Below are positions 1 through 8,972 of a stretch of DNA of 64,000 nt, one piece after another. The translations under genes were made by a program, and so were the position numbers. The first letter of the stretch is position 1. Every line of letters starts with the position of its first letter. Source of the stretch: Solanum dulcamara (lineage: Eukaryota; Streptophyta; Magnoliopsida; Solanales; Solanaceae); contig NC_077242.1 in the NCBI RefSeq assembly GCF_947179165.1, positions 22,663,097 through 22,727,096 on the forward strand. Direction: 5' to 3'. Below the pieces are notes generated by a model. It saw nothing but the letters and a program-made list of their open reading frames with translations. It had not been told where the DNA came from and made no database searches.

Positions 1-660
1 CTCACTTATTTTTTTTGTCATATTGTACCTTTATTTTTGTGGGTGTTGGTGTTTGATGATGTAAATATTCAATAGTTTTTTTTTCTTTTGTTATTTTGCT
101 TATGTTACTATTTTTGTTGAATTATTGTTGTTGGTTTGAATTTTACATCTTTTATCTAGTGTATTTCTTATTATGTTATTAATTACGCTATTATTATTTC
201 ATTTCTCAAATATCCTATATGTTGTCTCTATTATGTCGATTGTTTCATCAATTATTGGTTGTCATGACTTTCACGCCATTTTATTGAAATAATTTTATTA
301 TTTTTAATTATTATTGTAATTCATCATATTAAATAGAGATTACACCTAATAAGTCGATGAAGAAATTATCGTCGATTTCCAAGGCCTTCCATGTTTATAA
401 GACGTATTTTATTTTTAGTTATTATTATTATTATTATCATCATATTTATTCCTTACTAACACTTCTATTAAGTCTTTTACAGGTACTCAGAATTGTTTCC
501 TAAGAAAGCTATTCGAATTAAGTTTAAATAATATATTTAATTTATTATTGTGTATATTATTGACGTTAGGCAAACATTAGGTTGTTCCTTATATTATTGT
601 TTTAATTTATTCTTTATGTATATTTCATTACATATTTGCGCAATATTTTCATCTCCTCAA
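1..660. other. AT-rich stretch without a gene
   Basis: Very AT-rich sequence with short ATT/TTA runs. I see no open frame of useful length, no RNA gene and no clear repeat. It may be the body of the LTR whose end lies just to the right; that is inference. Confidence 0.4.
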
Positions 661-1598
661 TTTAAAAGCTGAGTTTAGCTGGGACCTACAGTTGTGGATT
701 TCGAAGGATGCTGATACCTTCCCTTTGAAATAACTTGAACCTCTTACTTAGAATCCATTGAATTTGTAGACATTTTTAAATAATTGATTGGTTTCTAATT
801 ATCCTAAAATTATGGTGACTCCTTAAATTAAACTATTTTCTTTTAAAATCTCTTTTGAACAATTGAATTGATTTTTTTACGAATCACCATGACGTTCTAA
901 TAGGAATGTAACACTTATTACAGTTACACCTCTGAGTTTACTATAAAATAGAATTCTATTTTTTGTAGTATATATACACACATATTTTAAAATTATTTTG
1001 ATAATAATTTATTCATTATTAATATTTTACCAAGTGTCTGTACATGTATTCAGAGATATTTTCTGCAAATGATATTTAAAATTATTTTTCTTTTCATATG
1101 ATAAAAGAGTCCTTTGTTCATATAAATAAAGGGCTATTATTTTAATATTGCATAAAAATTACCCTTTTTATATACATATACCTTTCTCATATTTTTCTAC
1201 ACATAATTGGTGATAATATACTTTACTTACTTAGTACATACTTTTTTTATACATATATTCTTATACAATTTTAGTGTATATATTTTTATATATATGTTTG
1301 TTATACTTGCAAATAATAATTTTATCTCCTCCCTTTTTGATGAATTAAGTCTAGCTGGGTACCACATTTTATGGATTTCGAAGGATGCCTAACACCTTCC
1401 CTTTGGAATAATGTAAACCCTTACCTAGAATCTAAACTGGTTTTTCACAGATTGAAACGTGAGTCATACAGGTCATGCATCAAATAGGTTTTTCTTATTT
1501 TCCTTAATAAATTAGGTGGCGACTCTATACAATAATTAATCCTTTTAGAGTCTGTATGTTGTGCTTTATCTAACCTCGATTAAAAATAAGGCATAACA
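661..1598 (+). mobile_element. Decayed Tat/Ogre-type LTR ends (two related copies)
   Basis: Two related blocks, near 661-860 and 1341-1598, share the series 'tagctggg...ggatttcgaaggatgc...ccttcccttt.gaataa..t.aaccctta..tagaatc', about 680 bp apart. The second continues to 'ggtggcgactct' (1515-1526) and 'ggcataaca' ending at 1598. Further copies of this kind of ending (gcgactct, then a stretch, then cataaca) occur at 11801-11874, 47500-47578 and 51550-51630, where it closes an LTR. I infer that 1598 is an LTR 3' end and that the first block is an older or internal duplicate. No coding sequence is present. Confidence 0.55.
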
Positions 1599-2949
1599 AT
1601 ATTTGTTAACTAAGTTTATTTTATAATTTACTTATTCATATTACATATCTATTTTAATACGTTTTATACACGTGCATTAAAGTTATTATCTAATTAAGTT
1701 TATCGTATATTTTGGTCAACTATGTTAATTATGCATCTATTTTGGTACGTTTTATATATGTATAAACATACATAGTATATACATAAGTAGTGATTTAAAT
1801 ATCAAATCCATCTTTTAATCACATCCATCCATTTCATATCCTTCAAATATCAAGATTCAATCCCAACCACTCATCAAAATCAATCAACAGTCCAGATCAA
1901 AAGACCATTTCTTTCCTATTTTTAATCCCAAAAGAACCCAAAACCATAGAGGATGACTTTTTTTCTTCATCATCTAAAAATGGAGAACCACTGTCGTCTC
2001 CACCTTTACTCTCTCCCTCACTAAAGCCGCCACAGCCCCTCTCTCAAAAAATCCCTCTGCCACCGCGCCTCTTCTCTCTATTTTCTCTCTGTCGACGCCT
2101 TTCGCTCTTCCTCTCCTCACCGACGAATAGCAGTAACAACCAACGCTGCAGTTGCGATGGTGAGCTCCAAGCAGCAGCCTCCAACAGCGATGACAAGCTG
2201 CAACAACGCGCAGCAGCAAGCAGGGACGCGCGGTAGCGGTGAACTCCGCCCAGCAACGGCGAACACCAGCAGCCAGTGCCGCTTCTTCTTCTCCACGCAA
2301 CAGTCAGTGCTGCTGCCTCTTCTCCACATCGCTCCTTCGATGTCTTCGGCAACAACCATGGCGAGTCTCGCTAGATTAACAGGACAAGAGGTCGAAGACG
2401 GATCTCCACAGATCCGTCTTGGTAAGGTTTCATCTAGATCTTATTTACTATATATTATTGTTTGTTTATAAGTAGATCTAAAAGGTTCATACTCCTTTTA
2501 TGATTACTGTGTATATGTTGGGTTGATTATATTTCGTGTTTGGTTCGTTTCATATTCGACTCCTATATGTTCGAGCATCTATTTAATTCTTGCAAAACTC
2601 TTATTTGTTGTGAATATGATTCACTGACTTCCTGGCTACTTAATGGTTTCATATATGTTCTCTTTCCAATTCTTCAGTTTAATGTGTTAATAAATTGTAG
2701 AATTCTCATATCTGTCCAAAGTAACATTAAATCTGTCGTAAGCGTATATTTATTTTTAGTAGCTTTGATATATAATTTCAGCCTATCTTACTCTCTTAAT
2801 TGATTTTGTAGCATGTTTAAACTAATAAAAAATGGTAGATTTAGCTTAATTTTGGTACAATTTTGCTTATCATTGTAAACATTAGAATTATATTTGATTT
2901 AAATCCGTAAATTAATTTAGACTATATTAAATTCAAGAAAATAGTCCAA
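1599..2949. other. Non-coding, with a CT/CAG-rich island
   Basis: 1599-1970 is AT-rich with nothing recognised. 1975-2440 is unusually GC-rich for the window, with CT-rich then CAG/CAA-rich sequence, and ends at a donor-like site (TTG|GTAAGG near 2421). Both strands stay open only because of biased composition, and no protein family is recognised. It may be a leader (R/U5) of a retroelement or a relic first exon; neither is shown. 2500-2949 is AT-rich with nothing seen. Confidence 0.35.
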
Positions 2950-3297
2950 ATGACTTGGCAATCCAAGTCGAATTAAATGAGCCACTAAAATCACACCACC
3001 TGTCAAATTTATATGGTAATCCAAGTCAAATTAAATAAGCCATTAGAATCATGCCACATGTCAAAGTTAGGTGGCAATTCAAGTCAAATTAAATAAACCA
3101 CTAAAATCATGCCACATGTCAAAATTAGGTGACAATCCAAGTCAAATTAAATAAACCACTAAAATCATGCCACATGTCAAAGTTAGGTGGCAATTCAGGT
3201 CAAATTAAACAAGCCACTAAAATCATGCCACATGTCAAAGTTATGTGGCAATCTAAGTCAAATTAAATGAGCCACTAGAATAATGTCACGTGTCTAT
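2950..3297 (+). repeat. 58-bp tandem repeat, six units
   Basis: The landmark 'CAAGTC' (or one-base variants) recurs at 2964, 3022, 3080, 3138, 3196 and 3254, exactly 58 bp apart each time. Each unit reads roughly ccactaaaatcatgccacat, then gtcaaagttaggtggcaatt, then caagtcaaattaaataa. Within a unit GCCACAT and A(G/T)GTGGC form a short inverted repeat, perfect in the last unit. The array ends about 15 bp before a promoter-like block, so it may be an upstream LTR enhancer array; that role is inference. Confidence 0.9.
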
Positions 3298-3307
3298 GTG
3301 ACATGTT

Positions 3308-3440
3308 CTGACCAATCAAATTAAAACTCTTCAACAAATAAATCTGATTGGTCAGTTCAAACTAACCAATCAAATCACACCCTCATACCACTCCCTACAA
3401 CTATAAATAGGGGTCCTCATTATTCTGAGAATGAGGTTTT
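3308..3440 (+). promoter_or_regulatory. CCAAT/TATA promoter-like block
   Basis: Plus-strand CCAAT boxes lie at about 3312 and 3365, an inverted one (ATTGG) near 3348, and a TATA box (TATAAATAG) at 3402-3410. They are followed by a purine-rich A/C/G leader (3440-3700) full of 'caagattcaag' and 'aattcaaattc' strings. This arrangement is usual for LTRs and plant pararetrovirus-like promoters. No downstream gene is recognised, so I read it as an orphan retroelement promoter. The leader ends near 'gagattgtaaccgcatt' (3750-3766). Confidence 0.5.
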
Positions 3441-4070
3441 TTTTTGAAGAACAAGAAGCAAGAAGAGAGCTCGTGGATCAAAGGCCGCAAATTCTCTACA
3501 AAGCTACAAAGTTCAAGCAATCAAATTCAAGATCAAGAACGAAGATAAATATCAAAAAGCTCGAGATCAAGTTACTTGTTCATATTTATTGTTCGTCATA
3601 ACCATACAAGTGTTCGTGACGAATAATTCAAATCCAAATTCGAAGACGAAGATTCAAGATCAAGCTATTCAAGCTCTTGACTCTAAATCAAATTCAAATT
3701 CAAGTTTAACGCGTTTCATATTATTTGAAGAATCAGAGTATTATTATAGAGATTGTAACCGCATTACATTTTGAAATCAAATATTACACTTTGTTACTCC
3801 AATTTTTCGATCTTGATTATTTATTTTTCTCGACTCAAAAATTTATTGTTTACAATCATCTGATTACTTGATTTTTGGGAATAATTATGGTAAGATGTAA
3901 TATTCCTTGATTAATTTTCCTTTGCATAATATGTATAATTGATATTCTTAAAAATTAAATAGCTCTAAACCTATTTTATTCTTTTTTATTTTTTGAATTC
4001 TCAAGTATTCCTATTATGGTAAATATCACTTTATTTTATCTGTAATTGATTAATTTCTTTACAATTAGTT
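3441..4070. other. Leader-like and AT-rich sequence up to the hAT insertion
   Basis: Low-complexity leader followed by AT-rich sequence. Only a short chance frame (3589-3774) is open and it matches no family I know. The hAT element split this sequence, so 4078 and 8973 were adjacent before insertion. Confidence 0.4.
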
Positions 4071-4078
4071 ATGGTGGG
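4071..4078. repeat. hAT target site duplication, left copy
   Basis: ATGGTGGG, identical to 8965-8972 on the other side of the hAT element. Confidence 0.93.
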
Positions 4079-4240
4079 TAGGGGTGCTTATCGGGCGGAT
4101 TGGACGGATTATTATGTTTAATGGTTTGACTTAACGGTTATCGGCTTTTAAAAGTACTAATCTGCTAGCCAACCTATAAGATATCGGTTGGATTGGTATC
4201 GGATTAGCAATTATCGGACGGTTATCGGGTGGTGTATCGG
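4079..4240. repeat. Left hAT TIR and subterminal TATCGG array
   Basis: After the terminal TAGGGGTGCT, the hexamer TATCGG occurs seven times in about 150 bp (starts at 4089, 4139, 4182, 4197, 4212, 4222, 4235). Subterminal clusters of short motifs are the usual transposase-binding sites of hAT elements. That these are bound by the encoded transposase is inference. Confidence 0.75.
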
Positions 4241-4394
4241 TGATATGATAACATGTAAGATGTAACAACAATATAATCAATGTCATATGAAAAGTTGTGA
4301 ACAAATTAACAACAATATATAGGCCTACAGGCTATAGCCACTTAAACTTCACACTTTCACAAATATACAAGCCTATAAAAGTACAAAACATCCC

Positions 4395-4837
4395 GTTGCA
4401 GTCAAGATTCAAGAAGAGTCCTGACATTATCAAGGAAGTCAAGAAGAAGCAAATGGCCCCTTCACACTTCAGAGGTTCATCCATGTGTAAAAAAACTTGT
4501 CAAAACTGACTCCAAATTCAACTGTCCTTCATGTGGCTTTTGAGCTTGCTTCTCAGCTTCCATGTCATATATACTACTAGCAACAAGACTTGAGAATACT
4601 AATGAACCAGCTGGGTTGGCAATAGTGAGGAAATTGTACAAAGCCCCAAAATTCTTTAAGCCAAACAATTCAAAAGCAGCAGTTGGCACAATCGCCCAAT
4701 GAGCTCCATAACCAAGTCCAACCAAAAGAGTACCAATGTACATAGCTCCAGGCCAACCCATGGCAAAGAAGAAATGACCAAAGGCCATCACGACTTGGGC
4801 AATTGCCATAGCTGCATGTCTTGGATATGCATTATCC
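4395..4837 (-). pseudogene. Captured fragment of an MFS transporter (NFD4/nodulin-like family)
   Basis: A minus-strand exon starts at 4837 directly after a splice acceptor (pyrimidine-rich tract then CAG). It encodes a hydrophobic segment typical of plant NUCLEAR FUSION DEFECTIVE 4/nodulin-like major facilitator proteins: GYGAHWAIVPTAAFELFGLK, then FGALYNF, NPAGSLVFSS and IYDMEAE. The frame ends at a TGA at 4477-4479. A one-step frame change there continues the family's C-terminal region (DEPLKCEG, AICFFLTS) to about 4395, so a small indel broke it. Upstream of the acceptor, intron-like sequence runs to about 5130 with duplicated 'gctgaaagcaaacaaaaa' strings. The piece lies wholly inside the hAT element, downstream of the transposase gene on the same strand. 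It is therefore a transduplicated host fragment, not a functional transporter. Family assignment is from recognised motifs; the donor gene is not in the window. Confidence 0.82.
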
Positions 4838-5251
4838 CTGTTTGAGAAGGTAGTGCAAGAAATTAATGAAATTTGAATATTCATGATTAGCAGTATCTGA
4901 AACTGAAAGTCCCACCATAATCTATCATCTATTAAATACCATTCAACTAGAGCTAAAAAATTTCCTAAAAAGAACAACATATAAAACTGCAAATAAAAGC
5001 AAACAAAAATGCTGAAAGCAAACAAAAACAGATGAACAAATGAAACAGATAATGAAACAAATAAAAGCAAACAAAAATGCTGAAAGCAAACAAAAATAGT
5101 GTATTTATTTATACTGAAACAGATAATGCGCAAACACTTCTCAAATGAACAAAATAATAACTAAAAGCAAATAAAAATGCTGAAATAAGAAACAATTATC
5201 TGGTTCTGGGCAGCGAACCTGAACTCGAGCAGAAAGATGAGAACATATACA

Positions 5252-7469
5252 TTATATGTCAACTACAGTAGGCGTAGGATATTTTCCAGCACTTGCTAAA
5301 TCTGAAGAGAAAATTATCATAATGAGTCGTGTAATAAGTATAAACCATGTACAATAATAATATACAACAAATATAATAAAAAGTATCATTACCTTGTTCA
5401 AGCTGTTCGAGATTATCAAGATCTTCCTCAACGCTAACAGATTGTTGTAATTTTTCACTTCGAAGCCAATCTTGAAGACACACTAGAGCTTGCACTAAAT
5501 TAGGAGTCAATGAACTCCTAAATGAATCAGGAAGACGTCCTCCCGTACTAAATGCAGATTCAGATGCTACACTTGAAACTGGTACAGCTAATACATCACG
5601 AGCCATTTCAGCAAGAATAGGAAATCTAGCTGAGTTCATTTTCCACCAGTTTAGGATGTTAAATTCTTTACTATCATCCTCAGTTTCTTCACCAAAATAT
5701 TTATCTAACTCCGTTCTAGCATCCACACCTCCATTCGCTGTTTTATAGTTCTTTAGATCTTTCATGAATGATTCTAAAAGTCCTGTACTTTGGGTACTTA
5801 CTTGACTGTTAGGAAGCCCGGAAGTAGAAGTGTCCAGTGAAGAGCAAGGTGAAGATTGAGCAAGCACACTGCCTTTTGAGTTGGATTTTACATACTCGCT
5901 AAATAATGAAGTCATGTACTTCTTTATTTCTGCTTGTATAGATGACCCTTTTTCACCAAACATCTTTACAAGTGCATAGCTAACTGATTCAAGCTTGTAA
6001 CGAGGATCCAAAATACACGAAATGAAAATTATCTTGTTCATTTTTGCTGGATCTCCCCAATACTTATTAAATTTTTCTTGCATTTTTTTTGCCATATCGC
6101 TTAAACCAGTGTCTTCGCTTGCCATCAATTGATTCAAATAAACAGCAACAACACAAATTTCAAGAAAATGAATATTTGACGTAACATAACGTGATCCGGA
6201 TATTTTCAAAGTAAGAAGATAAAATATCTCAAGAAATCTGGTAATTCTTTTCACATGGACCCAATCACTACTCAAAAGTTCACCAGCAGTGATTCCAGTT
6301 TCAACATAAGAATTTTCAAGATAATGTCTCAGGCCAATTTCACGTGAAGCATAATTTGAAAATGCATTCTCAAATTCAACATCCCTACTCAACATCAGGT
6401 AGGTGGAATTCCACCTAGTTGGAACGTCTAAGCATAAAGATTTTTTGCAACTAAGTTGTTCATCGTCACAACTTTCTTGAAATCTTTTCAACCTCACAGG
6501 AGACTGCCTAACATATCTAACTGCATGTCTAACACGTTCTATAGACAAAGAGCATTCTTTTAAACCATCCTGAACAACAAGATTCATGATATGAGCCATA
6601 CACCTCACGTGAAGGTGATTACCGTTCATTAAATTAGTTCCCATTTTCGTTAATTGCTTAGACAATTCTTTCACTGTCACATCATTTGAGCTTGCATTAT
6701 CAACTGTGATAGTAAAGATCTTATTTATCCCCCACTCACGTAAGCACCTACTAATACCATTTGCCATATCTTCACCTTTATGGCTAATAATAGGACAAAA
6801 ATTAAGTATTTTCTTACGCATGTTCCAATCACTATCGATCCAATGGGCAGTGATACACATGTAATTGATCCTTTGTATAGAAGTCCATGTGTCAGTGGTA
6901 ATACAAATTCTTTGTTTTGTTTCTATAAAATACCTCCTTAACTTTTGTTTTTCTTCATTAAACAAATTAAAACAGTCCCTAGTTACAGTACTACGGGAAG
7001 GGATCCAAAAATGAGGTTGAGCCATTTTCATAAATTCTTTAAAATCTTCTTTTTCGACAAAGCTAAAAGGAAGCTCATCAACTATTACCATACGACATAA
7101 AGCCTTCCTACACTCTTCTTGGTCAAATTTCCAAGAGACAACAGCTACATCACCTTGACTTCCCCCTAGAATAGATTTAAAGCCTATGGTTGATTGTTTT
7201 TTATCAACAAGAGGAGTAGGAAGTTTAGGACATGTCGACAAATGACCAAGAAGAGTCGACGTACCATCTCTTGACTTAAAATAGTACAACTTACAGCAAT
7301 GGCTACATTTTTCTTTCGTACCTTCGGAAGTTTCAACTTCTGTAAAATGATCCCAAGCAGCAGACCTTTTTCTCCTTCTTTTAGCACTAGCTGACAGAGT
7401 TATCTCAACATGACTTGCTGCATTTGAAGCCTCACTTTCACCTATCACCTTATCACTTTGTTCAGCCAT
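5252..7469 (-). CDS. hAT family transposase (BED finger, RNase H-like, hAT dimerisation domain), two exons
   Basis: Minus-strand gene with ATG at 7467-7469. Exon 1 is 7469-5393 (692 codons plus one base). An intron of about 91 bp (5392-5302) starts GTAATG and ends TTCAG. Exon 2 is 5301-5252, giving about 708 residues ending ...TPTVVDI. Reading through the intron instead gives 736 residues with an odd Tyr/Ile-rich tail, so the spliced form is preferred. Domains: basic N-terminus (RRRKR, 31-35); BED zinc finger at about 37-82 with C55, C58, H76, C80; RNase H-like core with TTDTWTS (D193), VDNASSND (D257) and TRWNSTY (351-357); hAT C-terminal dimerisation region at about 585-670 with NWWK and ASESAFS (E637). 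D193, D257 and E637 are my candidates for the catalytic triad. It cuts and pastes the element through its TIRs, acting in the nucleus. There are no stops or frameshifts in exon 1. Expression is unknown. Confidence 0.92.
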
Positions 7470-8784
7470 GCTAGAAGATTAAGAGTTTAAGACTTTGCGT
7501 CCCTGTATTTCAATTAACAACTCAAACATAAGCTAAGATATGGATAATCAATTTTATATCAGTAGTTTAATAATGTCAAAATCAGTGAAGCACATACCAA
7601 AATTATCATAAATAATCAAAGCAGATGCGAAGTCGATTTAGCACAAAATACTGCTTATGCCACTAGTTACAGCTCATGGTTATTCAATGGAATTTCAGAC
7701 TTCAGTTCATATATACTAAGAGCTTACACCTGGACAAGAAGGTTAACTGAATTTCAACTCTAGCACTATGAGACACCAAAACCCAATCAATTTTTACTTG
7801 ATAGTACATCTTTATTTCCTATGGTGATAAAATACACTTGAGATGATAAAATAAGACCCACACTGTATACCACAGGGAAGAAAAGGGCACAAACAGTGCA
7901 GACAGAAGAAAAGAAAGACAAAATCATGTCCATGTGTGTCTACTGGACAAGAGTGATGCCATTTCCAGGTTTACAAGCAGCATCTACCTTCAAAGCATCT
8001 GCATATGGTCATCAAAAATCAACTTCAGACATGCATGTAGAATCAACTTCAGCATAGAACTTGATCTTCAAACCCGACAGAGAAGCTTTGATAGCAAAGA
8101 TCAAGGACTTATACAATGATATTCTTGGGAGCAGCTAAAAGAAAACAGAGTCCCGATGCTGCTGCAGAGACATGATCAAAATAGATTTCAGTTGAGCAAT
8201 CTTGCAGCTTTGCTCTTCAAAATGTAAACTCTGCTTCGTTCTTTTGCTATCTTTTTATTCTAACAGATTAAAACCCGAAAAAAAAAAAGAATCAACTTCA
8301 GCATCTCCCATTTCTGAGGCAGATTTACGCAATAAGAATTCACATACATTAAAAGTAAAATCAACAAGAAGTTTCAGAAGACATACTCTCGATAATTTCT
8401 TTTTTCTTGATCAGTAAATCCAAAGGTTGAAGTTCTAAAGCTCTGTAGAAGAGTTGATTGTTGAAGACTTGAAGTTCTAAAACCTAAACTCCTAAAGTAG
8501 GCGGAACTTCCTATTTCCCAAACCCTAAAGACTAAAGTGGGCGGAAGAAGAAGAACTGCTGAATAAACCTATTTCAGTTTGGAGTTTGGACTGCTGAATA
8601 AACAATGAAGTAGTCAAGTTAGTAGGGCTTCTACTAGAAATGGGCCTGCCTATTTAATTAAATTGGCTAGGTCTGTTTAATTAAATGGGCTTGGCCCTTA
8701 TTTTAGGTTTACAAATAAAAATTATCAATATTATATATATTTTATATGTTTAGGGATAAAATATATTAAAATATAATAACTTCT
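7470..8784. other. Non-coding 5' part of the hAT element
   Basis: Lies between the transposase start and the right subterminal region. It includes repeated 'aatcaacttcagcat' strings (about 8017-8056 and 8290-8306) and paired 'cctaaa...taaagt(a/g)ggcgga' strings near 8487-8546. It probably holds the promoter and 5' leader of the transposase on the minus strand, but no clear TATA box or exon could be fixed. Confidence 0.45.
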
Positions 8785-8964
8785 TAACGGATTAACGGTT
8801 TACCCAATAACAAAATTGAGTAATCCGTCCCCCACACCGATAAGCCGTTAATTATAAAATTTAAATCCATTCTCCATCCGCTAATCCGATAACTCAATAC
8901 CAATAAGCCAATAAACCAATTTTGCGGTTGTGTTATTGGTAGCGGACGGTTTTGAACAGCCCTA
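8785..8964. repeat. Right hAT subterminal region and TIR
   Basis: The right end holds CCGATA (the complement of TATCGG) at 8837 and 8886, related forms such as ccaataagcc, and ACGGATTAACGG near 8787. It closes with GAACAGCCCTA at 8964. The motif is sparser than at the left end, an asymmetry common in hAT elements. Confidence 0.7.
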
Positions 8965-8972
8965 ATGGTGGG
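8965..8972. repeat. hAT target site duplication, right copy
   Basis: ATGGTGGG, identical to 4071-4078. Confidence 0.93.

Larger units (their letters stand above)
4079..8964 (-). mobile_element. Complete autonomous-looking hAT transposon
   Basis: The ends are imperfect terminal inverted repeats: left TAGGGGTGCTT at 4079, and right, read inward on the minus strand, TAGGGCTGTTC ending at 8964. The octamer ATGGTGGG flanks both ends exactly (4071-4078 and 8965-8972). An 8-bp target duplication is the hallmark of hAT elements. Inside are an open minus-strand hAT transposase gene (5252-7469), a captured piece of a host transporter gene (4395-4837), subterminal TATCGG motifs, and about 1.3 kb of non-coding 5' sequence (7470-8770). 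The element is 4886 bp, a normal size for an autonomous hAT. The perfect duplication and open frame suggest a fairly recent insertion, which is inference. Confidence 0.93.

Noticed and set aside
1515..1526. TGGCGACTCT-type strings considered as tRNA genes or primer-binding sites (also 11801, 47502, 51552)
   Set aside because: No cloverleaf, and they lie inside LTRs about 75-85 bp before the CATAACA end, not directly after it; treated as conserved LTR sequence.
2157..2471. 104-codon plus-strand frame, Ser/Gln/Ala-rich, with open minus-strand frames opposite
   Set aside because: Open on several frames because of biased composition; no domain, no conserved start context, and it runs into AT-rich intron-like sequence.
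2950..3297. 58-bp array considered as a CRISPR
   Set aside because: Units are repeated whole with no unique spacers, and the sequence is plant.
3300..3780. Endogenous pararetrovirus promoter
   Set aside because: TATA and leader style would fit, but no viral coding region adjoins it; kept only as an orphan promoter.
5259..5458. Read-through tail of the hAT transposase and a 68-codon frame beside it
   Set aside because: Clear GT...AG intron between 5392 and 5302; the tail is translated intron, and the second frame only contains exon 2.
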